A stretch of DNA of 64,000 nt from Rhodanobacteraceae bacterium (GCA_016708465.1 JADJFT010000007.1:74501-138500); one strand, 5' to 3'. Shown: positions 49,267 to 59,431, counted from the first letter of the stretch. Notes: generated by a model from the sequence alone, not told the origin. Program-made: numbers and translations.

Positions 49267-51078
49267 TTACTCGCCGTAGCTGATCGTCAAATAGGCGCCG
49301 CGACCGGGCGTGTTATAGCCGGACAACACTTCGTAGTCACGATCGAGCAGATTTTCGATACGCAACCCGACTCGCCAGCGGTCGCCGAACGGCAGATTGC
49401 CTATCAAATGCAGCAAACCATAGCCGGGCAGGGTCCCGTTGAAATCGTCACGCGTACCCGAACCGAATACTTCGGTGCTGACGCTTGCCCCGTTGTCGAA
49501 TCGATAGTCGACGCTCAGGTTGCCCTTGCGCCCCGGCCGACGCAGTAAGTCCAAGCGGGTGTCGCGGTTCTCGGCATCTTGTAGCGTCGCGTTGGCGGTG
49601 ATCGAGAACGCTCCGATGCGGCCGTTGTATTCAAGTTCGACGCCGTCGATATCGGCGCGGGCAATATTGATGGCTTGGTACAACGCACCGCCGCTGAAGC
49701 TGATCAGATCATCGACGCGGGTGCGGTAGGCGCTGAGTTCGAGACCGTGGGCGCCGTTGAAATCATGATGCAGGCCGAGTTCGAACGTATCCGACTGTTC
49801 CGGTTGTAGCGCCGGGTTACCGGCAAACAGGCCGCCGTATCCGGGCGTAAACAGTTCATTGAGGCTGGGCGCGCGGAAGCCCTGACCGAAACTTGCGCGC
49901 AGACGCGTGGTGTCGGCGAACCGCCAGCCCCAAGCGGCCTGGACCGTCGTCTCGCCGCCGAATACCGAGCTGTCGTCGTAGCGACCGGTGAATTCGAGAT
50001 CGTGCGCACCGGCATGATGGGCGACGCCGGCATACAGCGCCGCATTGTGACGGCGCGTAGCAAACACCGCGGTATTACCGAAAGTTTCGAATTCGGCGCC
50101 GCGTTCGCGGGCGAAGTTGAGCCCGCCGGACAGCGTCGTTGCATCGTTGCGCGCGTATTGATGATGCCAGTCGAGCGTACTTCGGCGCGCCTCGAAGGCG
50201 CCGAAGTAGGCGGGCGTGTCGAGATCTTCGCGAGAGTGGCCGAGATCGAGGCGGTGCGTCCAGCGATCAGCGATCGCACCTTCGATCGACAGCATTGCCG
50301 AGGCGTTCTCGGCGTCGGTGACACCTTGGTCGAATTCGACTTCCGCCTGCGTGCCCTGAGCGACGAAGCGCAACATCTGTTCGCCAATGCTGGAGGCGAT
50401 GTTCACGCGCGCGTGGTTATTTTCGTAGCCATCGCGGTCTGGATCGAAGCCGTAGGCGGTTTCCTTCGTGGCCGAAAAGCCATCCGTCTGTTCTTGCCCG
50501 AATGTCACCGACATTTCGCCGTGTTCGCCCTGACCGCCGAAGCTGACATCGGTACCAAGGCGACCGTATTTTCCAGCCATGATGCGACCGGCGAAGCCGT
50601 CGACCTTGCGCGTAAAGATCTGGACCACACCGCCGATGGCGTCCGAGCCCCAGAATGCGGCCCGCGGACCACGCACGATCTCGATGCGCTCGACATTCGC
50701 GAGCGGCAGGTGGGCAAGGTCATACAGGCCCGAGTTCGCGGACGCGACGCGAACGCCATCAATCAGGAATAGGGTGTGGTTGGAATTGCTGCCGCGCAGG
50801 AACAGCGTCGTCGCCTGGCCGACGCCGCCACTGCGGGTGATATCGATACCGACTTCGCTGCGCAGCAATTCGAGCAGGTCGCCGGCTTGGTGGCGTTCGA
50901 TCTCGGCACGCACGATGACGTGCACGGCCGCTAGAGATGCGTCGATCGCTGTTGATTCGCGCCGCGCCGTGACTTCAATGGTGGGGCCGCGCGTGGTGGT
51001 GTCCGCCGCGTCTGCGCTGGGGACGACGAACGTCAGTGCAATGGCGCAGGCAAGGGTAGTTGCAGTCTGTCGGAGCAT
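49267..51078 (-). CDS. btuB: TonB-dependent receptor, probably for cobalamin (BtuB-like)
   Basis: A 603-residue outer-membrane transporter with signal peptide (TTLACAIALTFVVPSADA), TonB-box-like IEVTARRES, plug domain (DLLELLRSEVGIDI, LFLRGSNSNHTLFLIDGVRV, RIEIVRGPRAAFWGSDAIGG) and a beta-barrel ending GRGAYLTISYGE. GAGGAAG precedes the ATG at 51078. A cobalamin riboswitch lies in its leader, so vitamin B12 or a cobinamide is the likely cargo. No btuF/C/D genes adjoin. Confidence 0.9.
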   Translation of the reverse strand: MLRQTATTLACAIALTFVVPSADAADTTTRGPTIEVTARRESTAIDASLAAVHVIVRAEIERHQAGDLLELLRSEVGIDITRSGGVGQATTLFLRGSNSNHTLFLIDGVRVASANSGLYDLAHLPLANVERIEIVRGPRAAFWGSDAIGGVVQIFTRKVDGFAGRIMAGKYGRLGTDVSFGGQGEHGEMSVTFGQEQTDGFSATKETAYGFDPDRDGYENNHARVNIASSIGEQMLRFVAQGTQAEVEFDQGVTDAENASAMLSIEGAIADRWTHRLDLGHSREDLDTPAYFGAFEARRSTLDWHHQYARNDATTLSGGLNFARERGAEFETFGNTAVFATRRHNAALYAGVAHHAGAHDLEFTGRYDDSSVFGGETTVQAAWGWRFADTTRLRASFGQGFRAPSLNELFTPGYGGLFAGNPALQPEQSDTFELGLHHDFNGAHGLELSAYRTRVDDLISFSGGALYQAINIARADIDGVELEYNGRIGAFSITANATLQDAENRDTRLDLLRRPGRKGNLSVDYRFDNGASVSTEVFGSGTRDDFNGTLPGYGLLHLIGNLPFGDRWRVGLRIENLLDRDYEVLSGYNTPGRGAYLTISYGE

Positions 51079-51212
51079 GGTGTCTTCCTCGTTCGGCACG
51101 CACCCGTGCCGGTGATGGTGAGACGCCACGCGGGACTTTGTGGTCTGCGGCAACAATCGAACTTCGCGATGCACATCAGCCCACGCTGCCCCACGCAGCG
51201 CCGGTGAATGCC

Positions 51213-51400
51213 ATCGGGCCGGTCTCCGGGCTCACGAGTGGAGTCGCCTCCGGAATGTCACCTTCCCATGCGTGCGCACAGTGGTTCAGACATCCCAACT
51301 CGCTTACCGTTGCGGGGGCAGCGTCGGTCTTGCACCGACTTCCCGTTTCACCCCACGCGCCTCGATCCGAGACGAGTGGGACACCAGATAGCCGACTCAG
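51213..51400 (-). promoter_or_regulatory. Cobalamin riboswitch
   Basis: In the leader of the TonB receptor, the minus strand reads GGTGAAACGGGAAGTCGGTG, then GCTGCCCCCGCAACGGTAAG, the B12-box-like AACCACTGTG, and GAGCCCGGAGACCGGCCCGA. These are core pieces of the AdoCbl riboswitch. About 135 bases separate it from the ATG, room for an expression platform. Confidence 0.92.
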
Positions 51401-51562
51401 CCTAGCGGCACAGTGGCGCCTTACGGCAAGCGCCCGCGATGTGCTACCGACAACTGCAGCGCCGTCATCGTGGCATCAACGCAGTTCGTGCCGGTGCACC
51501 CGCGGGGGTAGTGGAATCGCGCCGTGCTTGCCTTGCACCCGGCCCGCACCCACACTGCCGGT

Positions 51563-52231
51563 ATGACTTACGCCCCGATGAAATCGACGAAATCCAAAGC
51601 CGTCACGAAACCCGAGTTCAAGCCCTCAAAAGCGCTTGCCGCCGCGAATTTCGTGCTCTCTGCACCAACGCCGCAACATCTGCCGCCGGACCGTGGCGCC
51701 GAAATCGCCTTCGCCGGCCGTTCGAACGCCGGTAAATCGAGCGCGCTCAACGCGCTGACCGGGCAAAGTGCCTTGGCGCGAGTATCGAAGACGCCAGGTC
51801 GCACGCAGCAACTCGTCGTGTTCCAGATTGATGAGTCACGCCGGCTGATCGACCTTCCCGGCTACGGTTTCGCCAAAGTGCCTGGCGAGATCCAGGAAGT
51901 CTGGCATCGCGCGTTGGACGAATACTTCCGCGAACGCCAATCGCTCGCGGGATTGCTGCTGGCGATGGACGTGCGGCACCCACTCACCGAATACGATCAG
52001 ATCATGCTGGCGTTTGCGCGCGCACGGGTACTGCCGGTGCATATTTTGTTGACCAAGGCGGACAAGCTTGGTCGTAGCGCAGCGACGAATGTGCTGCATA
52101 CGGTTCGCAAGGGGCTCGCAGACCATCGCGCCGCTGCCAGTGTGCAACTGTTCTCGTCGACCGAACGCAGCGGTCTCGATGTCGCGACAAAGTGGGTCGA
52201 AACACGGTTGGGTATTTCTGACCAGCCATGA
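51563..52231 (+). CDS. engB: Ribosome biogenesis GTPase EngB (YihA/YsxC)
   Basis: A 222-residue GTPase needed for large-subunit assembly. G1 is GRSNAGKSS, G3 DLPGYGFAK, G4 TKADKL, and the C-terminal SSTERSGLD fits G5. Start ATG 51563 or 51578 (MKSTKSK). Family length is about 200-210. Confidence 0.93.
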   Translation: MTYAPMKSTKSKAVTKPEFKPSKALAAANFVLSAPTPQHLPPDRGAEIAFAGRSNAGKSSALNALTGQSALARVSKTPGRTQQLVVFQIDESRRLIDLPGYGFAKVPGEIQEVWHRALDEYFRERQSLAGLLLAMDVRHPLTEYDQIMLAFARARVLPVHILLTKADKLGRSAATNVLHTVRKGLADHRAAASVQLFSSTERSGLDVATKWVETRLGISDQP

Positions 52232-52324
52232 CGCTCGTCACATGACATTTGTACATGTGACCGGCACGATGCCGGGTCGGCTGCGGTTTCGCCGTTGCCA
52301 CCACACCCTTATGAGGACTAACCG

Positions 52325-54964
52325 ATGACACTGAATCGACTCGCCTTCGGGCTGGCCGCGGTGCTTGCCGCACTTCCGGTCGCGGCCGAATACAAGGCAC
52401 CGATCGACATTCCGTACCAACAATTTCGGCTCGACAATAGGCTGACGGTGATCGTGCATGAGGATCACAAGGCGCCCATCGTCGCGGTGAATCTCTGGTA
52501 CCACGTCGGTTCCAAGAACGAACAGGCCGGTCGCACCGGTTTCGCGCATCTGTTTGAACATCTGATGTTCCAGGGCTCGGAGAACTACAAGGACGAATTC
52601 TTCAAACCATTCGAGAACGTCGGTGCCACCGACCAGAACGGCACCACCGATTTCGATCGCACCAACTATTTTCAGAACGTGCCGACCACCGCCCTCGATA
52701 CCGCGTTGTGGATGGAATCCGATCGCATGGGCCATCTGCTTGGCGCGATCGACCAGAAGGTGCTCGATGAGCAGCGCGGCGTCGTCCAGAACGAGAAGCG
52801 TCAGGGCGACAACTCGCCTTACGGCAAGACTTGGTACAGCCTGCTCGAAGGCGTATTTCCAGAAGGCCATCCGTATCGTTGGGAGACCATCGGCTCGATG
52901 GACGACTTGAATGCCGCCAGCCTCGATGACGTCAAAAACTGGTTCAAGACCTGGTATGGCCCGTCGAATACGGTACTGGTGCTGGCCGGTGACATCGATG
53001 TCGAGACTGCGCGCAGCAAGGTCGAAACCTATTTCGGTGATATTCCACCTGGCGGTCCGCTCACCAAGCGCGATGTCTGGGCGCCGAAGATGACGTCGCC
53101 CGCGCGCGATGAAATGCAGGACCGGGTAGCGCAGACGCGCATCATCCGTGCGTGGATGGCACCGCCGGCAACGGCACGTTCGTCCGATGAACTCAGTCTG
53201 TTCGCGCGCGTGCTTGGGCAGGGCAAAACCTCGCGTCTGGTTCAGCGCTTGGTGCTGAAGGATCAGTTGGCGAGCAGCGTTGCATCGTTCCAGTACGGGC
53301 TGGAAATTGCTGGGTTGTTCATTGTTCAGGCGGATTTGAAACCGGGGGCGGACGTTGCCCAGGTCGAGTCGATCATCGACGAGGAACTCGCGAAGCTGAT
53401 CGCCGAGGGGCCGACGACCGCGGAACTCAAGCGTGCGCGCGTCGCCATCGAGGCGGGCGTGATCCGCGGTGCCGAACGTATCGGCGGCTTCGGCGGTAAA
53501 GCCGATTTGCTGGCCGAATGCGCGACCTATGCGCATGATCCGGACTGCTACAAGACGTCGCTCGCGAACATGGACGCGGCGACACCGGCCAGCATCCGCG
53601 CCGCTGCAACGGAATGGCTGACGCCAAACCATTACACGCTGACGATCTCGCCGTTTGCCGAGGTCAAGGCTGGCACCGCCAAGGTCGACCGCAGCAAGGG
53701 CCTGCCCGAGACCACGAGTTTCCCGGACTTGGCGTTTCCGAGCATCCAGCGCGGCGCAACCAAGAACGGTATCGAAGTCGTGTTGGCCGAGCGTCATGAA
53801 GTGCCGGTTGTACAGATGCGGATGATCTTCGATGCCGGCTATGCCGCGGATCAAGGCCGCAAGCTCGGGACGGCCAGCTTCACGATGAATATGCTGGACG
53901 AAGGCACGAAGACCCGCGACGCGATTGCGATTGCTGCGCGCAGCGAGGAACTGGGTGCGCAAATCGGCGCCTTCAACTCGCTCGATATCTCCGGCGCGAC
54001 GCTTTCGGCGCTGAAGACCGAACTGGTCGGGTCGTTGGATCTGTTCGCCGATGTCGTGCGCAATCCGGCGTTCGATGCCAAGGAAATGGTGCGCGTAAAA
54101 GGCCAGTGGATGGCGCAGATTGCGCAGGAGAAGACCAGTCCGAATGCACTCGGTATGCGTGTGTTGCCGCCGCTGTTGTACGGCGAAGGCCATGCATACG
54201 CGATTCCGTTAACCGGTTCAGGTACCGAAGCGTCGATTACGTCACTCACACCCGAGGACCTGGCCACTTTCCACCGCGATTTCGTGCGTGCCAACAATGC
54301 CCGAATTATCGTTGTCGGCGACACCACGATGGCCGAGATCACCGCTGAACTGAATCGTGTGTTCGGTGATTGGCCGTCGGACAAAATGAAGCGCCCGGAC
54401 AAGAACATCGCCGAAGTGGCGGTGCAATCGAAGCCGCGTATTTTCCTGATCGACAAGCCGAATGCCGAGCAGTCGGTGATTCTCGCCGGTCAACTGATTC
54501 CGTCGAGTAAGGCCGCCGATCGTCAGGTTACGCAGACTGCGAATTCGGTGTTTGGTGGCGAATTCACTGCGCGCATCAACATGAACCTGCGCGAAGACAA
54601 GCACTGGGCGTATGGTGCTTACTCGTACGCGAGTGGTGCACTTGGCCAACGTCCGCTGATGGTTTCGGCCGGCGTGCAGTCAGACAAGACCATCGAGTCG
54701 ATCAAGGAACTGCAGCGTGAGTTTGTCGAGTATTCGGGAACGCGTCCGCCGACCGACGCTGAAATCCTGAAGATCAAGATTGGCGACGTGCGCAGCCTGC
54801 CTGGTTCGTTCGAAACCGCTGCCGCCGTGCTCGGTGCACTGTCGGACATCGTCATCTACGGCCGCCCAGACGACTATGTGCAGACGTTGAAGGCGAGTAT
54901 CGAAGCGCAGAACGACAAGGACATCGCGGCAGCGGCGAAAAATATTTCCAGCCCGACGCACTGA
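52325..54964 (+). CDS. M16 family zinc metallopeptidase, frameshifted near the 3' end
   Basis: An 879-residue pitrilysin-type peptidase with a signal peptide (RLAFGLAAVLAALPVAAE), so periplasmic. The inverted zinc motif HLFEH (H75, E78, H79) and the downstream glutamate (VVQNEKRQ) are present; the second half is the inactive M16 repeat. The frame ends at 54964 after KNISSPTH, but adding one T at 54945-54947 restores FQPDALTWVVVGDLSKIE to a stop at 55066-55068. The shift removes about 35 residues and may be a sequencing error. GAGG precedes the ATG. Confidence 0.9.
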   Translation: MTLNRLAFGLAAVLAALPVAAEYKAPIDIPYQQFRLDNRLTVIVHEDHKAPIVAVNLWYHVGSKNEQAGRTGFAHLFEHLMFQGSENYKDEFFKPFENVGATDQNGTTDFDRTNYFQNVPTTALDTALWMESDRMGHLLGAIDQKVLDEQRGVVQNEKRQGDNSPYGKTWYSLLEGVFPEGHPYRWETIGSMDDLNAASLDDVKNWFKTWYGPSNTVLVLAGDIDVETARSKVETYFGDIPPGGPLTKRDVWAPKMTSPARDEMQDRVAQTRIIRAWMAPPATARSSDELSLFARVLGQGKTSRLVQRLVLKDQLASSVASFQYGLEIAGLFIVQADLKPGADVAQVESIIDEELAKLIAEGPTTAELKRARVAIEAGVIRGAERIGGFGGKADLLAECATYAHDPDCYKTSLANMDAATPASIRAAATEWLTPNHYTLTISPFAEVKAGTAKVDRSKGLPETTSFPDLAFPSIQRGATKNGIEVVLAERHEVPVVQMRMIFDAGYAADQGRKLGTASFTMNMLDEGTKTRDAIAIAARSEELGAQIGAFNSLDISGATLSALKTELVGSLDLFADVVRNPAFDAKEMVRVKGQWMAQIAQEKTSPNALGMRVLPPLLYGEGHAYAIPLTGSGTEASITSLTPEDLATFHRDFVRANNARIIVVGDTTMAEITAELNRVFGDWPSDKMKRPDKNIAEVAVQSKPRIFLIDKPNAEQSVILAGQLIPSSKAADRQVTQTANSVFGGEFTARINMNLREDKHWAYGAYSYASGALGQRPLMVSAGVQSDKTIESIKELQREFVEYSGTRPPTDAEILKIKIGDVRSLPGSFETAAAVLGALSDIVIYGRPDDYVQTLKASIEAQNDKDIAAAAKNISSPTH

Positions 54965-55080
54965 CGTGGGTAGTCGTTGGCGATCTGTCGAAAATCGAGA
55001 CCGGCATCCGCGCACTCAACATTGGCGAGTTGAAGGTGCTCGACGCCGACGGCAAGATTTTGCGCTAATCGGACTTTCTG

Positions 55081-55103
55081 CCGCGCCGATCACATCGGCG
55101 CGG
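55081..55103. terminator. Perfect 10-bp hairpin after the M16 gene
   Basis: CCGCGCCGAT CAC ATCGGCGCGG, a perfect stem with a 3-base loop, 12 bases past the restored stop of the peptidase gene. There is no T-run, so termination strength is unclear. Confidence 0.5.
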
Positions 55104-55116
55104 TAGTCACTCGTCG

Positions 55117-56169
55117 ATGCGCACACTCGCAACTGCTGCGGCGCGTGGCTCTGACAACTTCATGTGGCTGCGCCATGCCGCGGCCATCATGGTGTTGTGG
55201 GCGCATTCCTACGGTATGTCCTCGTCGGGATTGGCCGAACCGCTTTCGCGTTGGTTGGCCGGCTTTGATGCTGGTCGTGGCGCGGTATATCTGTTTTTCG
55301 CGACCAGCGGGTACTTGATCGCACTCAGTCTGGTCCGCAATGACGCGGTACTGCGTTATGTCTGGCATCGCAGCCTGCGCATCTATCCGGCCTATGCGGC
55401 GTGCTTGTTGTTTTGCGTATTCGTTGTCGGTGCAACTTTCACGTCCTTGCCGATCGCCGACTATTTTGCACATCACGACACTTGGTTGTATTTCGTTCAC
55501 AACTGGTTGCCACTGTCGATGCAGTGGGGCCTGCCCGGCGTATTCGAGCAAAATCCCTATCCGCGAATCGTGAACGGATCGTTGTGGTCGCTGGGTGCAG
55601 AAATCCGCTGGTACTTTTTCTTTGGCGTGTTTGCGCTGCTGCAATTGTTTCGCCATCGCATTCTGTTCACGCTGGTCGCGGCGGCGTTGATGATTGACGC
55701 CGTGCGTCGTCACGGATTGGCACCAACCGACAGCACCGGTTCGCAGGCCATCACGCAACTATTCCTGCTCGGCGCACTCGCGGCGTTGTGGCGCGACCGA
55801 TTGCCGCTTTCCGCGCGACTGCTCGGGGTGTTGATTTTGCTGGTCGGAGCAACACTGCAGACAGCGTTCGCTGGCAGCCTGTTGCTGCTGACCTGTGTGT
55901 ACTTTGTGCTGGTTGTCGCGTACCGAATGCCGGCATTGCCGAGGCTGCGCGAAGACTGGTCCTACGGCATCTTTCTGTATGGCGCGCCGGTGCAGCAGTC
56001 GCTGGTAGCGCTGTGGCACGACCTGCCGCCGTTACTGCTGTTCCTGGTCGGCACAGTCGCCGCTACAGCACTGGCGGCGTTGTCGTGGCGCTTTGTCGAG
56101 CAACCGGCGTTGCGCCAGAAGCACCGATTTGACCGTACCGCTATTGCGCTTCCGCGTCGGCTTCCTTGA
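55117..56169 (+). CDS. Acyltransferase 3 family membrane protein
   Basis: A 350-residue protein with about ten hydrophobic segments. It has the acyltransferase-3 opening (FMWLRHAAAIMVLWAHSYG, catalytic His in this motif), the FFATSGYLIALSL motif, WHRSLRIYPAYAAC and SLWSLGAEIRWYFFF. Such proteins acylate sugars of surface polysaccharides or lipids. The substrate is not evident; no polysaccharide genes adjoin. Confidence 0.88.
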   Translation: MRTLATAAARGSDNFMWLRHAAAIMVLWAHSYGMSSSGLAEPLSRWLAGFDAGRGAVYLFFATSGYLIALSLVRNDAVLRYVWHRSLRIYPAYAACLLFCVFVVGATFTSLPIADYFAHHDTWLYFVHNWLPLSMQWGLPGVFEQNPYPRIVNGSLWSLGAEIRWYFFFGVFALLQLFRHRILFTLVAAALMIDAVRRHGLAPTDSTGSQAITQLFLLGALAALWRDRLPLSARLLGVLILLVGATLQTAFAGSLLLLTCVYFVLVVAYRMPALPRLREDWSYGIFLYGAPVQQSLVALWHDLPPLLLFLVGTVAATALAALSWRFVEQPALRQKHRFDRTAIALPRRLP

Positions 56170-56386
56170 GTCGGTCGCGCGCGCTCTGTCCGATGATGTC
56201 TTCGACGCCACGTGCCTTTTTCATCGCTTCGCCTTGGGATTCCAGTACCGTTCCCTTGAGCGGATTGCCCTTGGGATCTTGGCGCTCCGCTTGGATGGCC
56301 GGGTCGACTGGCGTGGTGTCGCTGCTGCAGGCGGCAAGCGCACCGCAGAGCGCGATGGCCGAAATGGTGATGGACAGGATGCGCAT
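56141..56386 (-). CDS. Small lipoprotein
   Basis: An 81-residue protein with a lipoprotein signal (ILSITISAIALCGALAAC, lipobox LAAC) and a short charged mature part (QDPKGNPLKGTVLESQGEAMKKARGVEDII). It overlaps the acyltransferase 3' end tail to tail by 29 bases. The longer frame from 56491 is not needed. Function unknown. Confidence 0.75.
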   Translation of the reverse strand: MRILSITISAIALCGALAACSSDTTPVDPAIQAERQDPKGNPLKGTVLESQGEAMKKARGVEDIIGQSARDRLKEADAEAQ

Positions 56387-56435
56387 GGCGTGGCCTCGGT
56401 GATAATGCACCGATCCTAGCGGGAGAACGGCTGCG

Positions 56436-57209
56436 ATGAATGTGCGCTGGCGTCTGGACGGAAAAATCGCGCTGGTTACCGGTGCGAGCAAGGGTATCGG
56501 GCTGGCGACGGTGCAAGAACTGGCTGCGTTCGGCGCCGACGTGTTGATGGTCGCGCGCGATGCCGAGGTCCTGGAAGCCCGCCGCGCCGAGCTTGAAGTG
56601 GCGTATCCAAAGCAGCGTGTGCTGGCCTTTGCCGCTGACTTGGCCGACGCCGAACAACGCCTCGACTTGTTCGACTGGATTCACGACCTGGGGTGCGGTC
56701 TCGATATCGTCGTCAACAATGTCGGTGGCAATGTCACGCGCGCAACGCTGGACTACGCGCTCGACGAAGTGCGTCAGGTGTTCGAGTTGAACGTGATCAC
56801 CGCGTTCGAGGTCCGCCGCATGGCACAGCCACTGCTGGTTCGCCACGGCGAAGGCGTGATCGTCAATGTCGGCTCGGTTTCCGGCATCACCGCAGTACGC
56901 ACCGGTTCACCGTATGGCATGAGCAAGGCCGCGATCACGCAGCTCACGCGCAATCTCGCGATTGAATGGGCGGGCGAAGGCATCCGCGTGAATGCGGTTG
57001 CGCCCTGGTACATCCGCACCCAGCGGACCGAAGCCAAGTTGGCGAACCCGGACTATCTCGAAGAGATCATCGCGCATACACCGATGGGACGGGTCGGCGA
57101 ACCTGAAGAAGTTGCTGCCGTGATCGCGTTCCTATGTCTGCCGGCATCATCGTATGTGACCGGCGAAACCATCGCCGTCGATGGTGGTTTTCTGCGCGAT
57201 GGGTTTTGA
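56436..57209 (+). CDS. SDR family oxidoreductase (tropinone reductase-like)
   Basis: A 257-residue short-chain dehydrogenase. It has the cofactor motif VTGASKGIG, NNVGGN, the catalytic Ser in VNVGSVSG and YGMSK (YxxxK). The R after the first strand (MVARDA) suggests NADP(H). Overall it resembles tropinone reductase-like SDRs in bacteria; substrate unknown. GGGAGAA precedes the ATG. Confidence 0.9.
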   Translation: MNVRWRLDGKIALVTGASKGIGLATVQELAAFGADVLMVARDAEVLEARRAELEVAYPKQRVLAFAADLADAEQRLDLFDWIHDLGCGLDIVVNNVGGNVTRATLDYALDEVRQVFELNVITAFEVRRMAQPLLVRHGEGVIVNVGSVSGITAVRTGSPYGMSKAAITQLTRNLAIEWAGEGIRVNAVAPWYIRTQRTEAKLANPDYLEEIIAHTPMGRVGEPEEVAAVIAFLCLPASSYVTGETIAVDGGFLRDGF

Positions 57210-57749
57210 CGATGCGTCGGCGCTAACAACCGACCGAACGCAGCGTTGCAGCGGCGCCGACCAGTTCCCGAGCACCTGAATGCGGTCGCCCAGCATGAAC
57301 TGCAATGCACAGTCGCGTACTTCCGTGCCGTCGCTGCACGCCATCCGCAAGCGGCCGGCCGTCTGTCCGAACAAGGTAAATGCGTGATCGAGTCCAGCTA
57401 ATGACAAAGCATCGCCGTTTGCCGAATAGGCGGTCGTGACCGCTCCAGACAACGTCCCGGGCAAGTCACGCAGATAAAACAGCACGTCGTCGTGAGTGGC
57501 ACCGACACGCTTGCCGCTGGCGCCGGTTTCATTGTCGAGCAACGGATCGTTCACGGCGTCGACGGCGACACTGCGCTTTTCCAAGCGCGTGCTGCCGTGC
57601 TCGTCCTGCACCAGCGCGAACCAGGTATCACCGTTGCGGGCGCTGATTTCGTCGCCGTGATAATCCCCCGGCAGCATCAACTCGGTTGCAGAAACAGAGC
57701 AGGCACAGACACCACAGACGGTGAGGTAGGCAAGGCGAGGCAGAAACAT
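57147..57749 (-). CDS. Hypothetical secreted protein
   Basis: A 200-residue protein with a signal peptide (MFLPRLAYLTVCGVCACSVSA). The mature part is acidic and strand-rich; three cysteines (RMACSD, RDCALQ, QRCVRS) might form disulfides. The last 20 residues overlap the SDR gene in antisense, so the native end may be earlier in evolution but no stop occurs before 57147. Not recognised. The 247 bases upstream, to 57997, hold no clear gene. Confidence 0.65.
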   Translation of the reverse strand: MFLPRLAYLTVCGVCACSVSATELMLPGDYHGDEISARNGDTWFALVQDEHGSTRLEKRSVAVDAVNDPLLDNETGASGKRVGATHDDVLFYLRDLPGTLSGAVTTAYSANGDALSLAGLDHAFTLFGQTAGRLRMACSDGTEVRDCALQFMLGDRIQVLGNWSAPLQRCVRSVVSADASSKPIAQKTTIDGDGFAGHIR

Positions 57750-57996
57750 GCAGGCTCCGTGGATAGCGCCACAGTGTCGCGAAACGCGTGATCAACGCGA
57801 TGTCGTGTTCACGACAAATTCGGACTTTGTGCGGGCGGTTCATCGATGCGTTCGAGTGACCCCCGATTTGCGGGGTGCCGCAGCTCGCCTGTCGTCCGTA
57901 GTATCGCTTCCGTAAACAGTGACGATCAGGTGTCGTAGAGCACCGCGCCCGATTCCATGGCCGGCATACAGGGACGAGGCCGGCTCTGGTTTTCCG

Positions 57997-58653
57997 TCAG
58001 TGTGCGGCGCGGTCGACCAGGCCGCGGCGTGTTGCTTCCAGCGTTGCTTCGGCGCGCGAATTGATCTGCAGCTTGCGGTAGATGTCCTTGACGTAGCCGG
58101 CAACGGTATGGCGGGTCAGTTGCAGCGCAGTCGCGGTGTCGATCACCGTCAGCCCTTTCGCGATCAACTTGAGCACATCGCGTTCGCGCGCCGTGAGCGG
58201 ACTATCCGCCGTTGTTGTCGCTGGCGCTGGCGCCTGAAAATGTCGCAGGACGCGTCGTGCGATCGACGGCGACAGCGGCGGCTGGCCGTCGACGATGCCG
58301 CGCAGTAGTTCCGCGATCGACTCGACCGTCGCATCCTTGAGCAAGTAACCATGCGCACCGGCGCGCAATGCTGGAAACAGGTGCGCGTCGTCATCGAACA
58401 CGGTGGTCACGACGACCTGGGTCTGCGGCGCATCGCGCACCAGCATTTCGATCAACTGCATGCCGGAACCGTCGGGCAGGCCGAGATCGCATAGCACCAG
58501 TGGCGGCGGCGACTGCAGCGCCGCGCGACCGCTGGCGACATCCTCGGCGTAGCGGATCTCGATACCGGGGAAGGCGAGCGCAAGTGCACGCGTCAGCCAA
58601 TCACGGCAATGGTCGAGATCGTCGACGACCAGGGCCGAGGCGAAGCCACTCAT
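57997..58653 (-). CDS. NarL/FixJ-type response regulator
   Basis: A 218-residue two-component regulator. The receiver domain has phosphoacceptor D56 (LVLCDLGLPDGSG) with acidic pocket DD at 11-12, and the C-terminal LuxR-type HTH (LTARERDVLKLIAKGL, HTVAGYVKDIYRKLQINSRAEA). Its ATG overlaps the kinase stop (ATGA), so the two form a pair. Targets unknown. Confidence 0.9.
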   Translation of the reverse strand: MSGFASALVVDDLDHCRDWLTRALALAFPGIEIRYAEDVASGRAALQSPPPLVLCDLGLPDGSGMQLIEMLVRDAPQTQVVVTTVFDDDAHLFPALRAGAHGYLLKDATVESIAELLRGIVDGQPPLSPSIARRVLRHFQAPAPATTTADSPLTARERDVLKLIAKGLTVIDTATALQLTRHTVAGYVKDIYRKLQINSRAEATLEATRRGLVDRAAH

Positions 58654-59345
58654 GCGGCCTGCTCCGCGGCGTCGTTCAAGGCGACGCTGAGGATGACCTT
58701 GGTGCCGTGTCCGGTGGCGTCGCGCCACGTGACATTGCCGTCCAGTTCTTTCGCGCGTTCGCGCATGTTGTCGGTGCCGCGTCCACGCCCGGCACTGCCG
58801 CGCCCGATGCCGTCATCGCTGAGTTCAAGGGTCAGGCGCTGCGCGGTCGCATCGACGCGCACTCGCAGCCGGGTCGCACCGGCATGGCGGATGGTGTTGC
58901 TGATCGCTTCGCGCACGATGCGGAACAGATGTAACGCTTGCTGTTGCGACAGCGGCGGATCGGCGATTTCCTCGCCATCCTGCCAGTCCAGCGTGATCTT
59001 CACTGCGGCCAGTCGTTGCGTTGCCTCGGAGCGGATATCAGCGAGCACATCGCCGAGCGTGCCGGGTTCACCGCGTGACCGCGTGACGACGTCGCGCAGA
59101 TCTTGCAGGACGGCGCGCGCCAGGTCGGCTTGGCGCGGGTCATTCGCGGTGTGGATCAACTGCAGCAGTTTGGCGCCAAGATCGTCATGTAAATCGGCGT
59201 AAATACGCTCCCGCTCCTCTGCCAGCGCTTGCGCAGTAGCGGCGGTAGTGACGGCAACCGGCAGTGCCGTCGTGGCGTGACGCAGGTACAGCCATGCACC
59301 GAGAACTCCGGCGAGGAAGGCGAGCAGGACGGCGAATGCAGTCAT
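58650..59345 (-). CDS. HisKA_3-type sensor histidine kinase
   Basis: A 231-residue kinase with one N-terminal membrane helix (AFAVLLAFLAGVLGAWLYL), HisKA_3 motif ERERIYADLHDDLGAKLLQL (phosphoacceptor His in LHDDLG) and an HATPase domain (FRIVREAISNTIRHAGA, LSDDGIGRG, GTDNMRERA). It has no sensor domain of note, so it may sense from within the membrane or through partners. It pairs with the response regulator that follows. Confidence 0.9.
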   Translation of the reverse strand: MTAFAVLLAFLAGVLGAWLYLRHATTALPVAVTTAATAQALAEERERIYADLHDDLGAKLLQLIHTANDPRQADLARAVLQDLRDVVTRSRGEPGTLGDVLADIRSEATQRLAAVKITLDWQDGEEIADPPLSQQQALHLFRIVREAISNTIRHAGATRLRVRVDATAQRLTLELSDDGIGRGSAGRGRGTDNMRERAKELDGNVTWRDATGHGTKVILSVALNDAAEQAA

Positions 59346-59431
59346 GACCCTATCTTGCCGCAGCCGCGCCCGCGCAGCCAGCCACGGCACAGCGGATTGG
59401 CATGCGCTTCATCGGCGGTTCGGTGCGGACG

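Noticed and set aside
52238..54193. 651-residue minus-strand frame opposite the M16 peptidase gene
   Set aside because: It is antisense to an obvious peptidase with a signal peptide and HxxEH motif; the frame is open because of high GC content.
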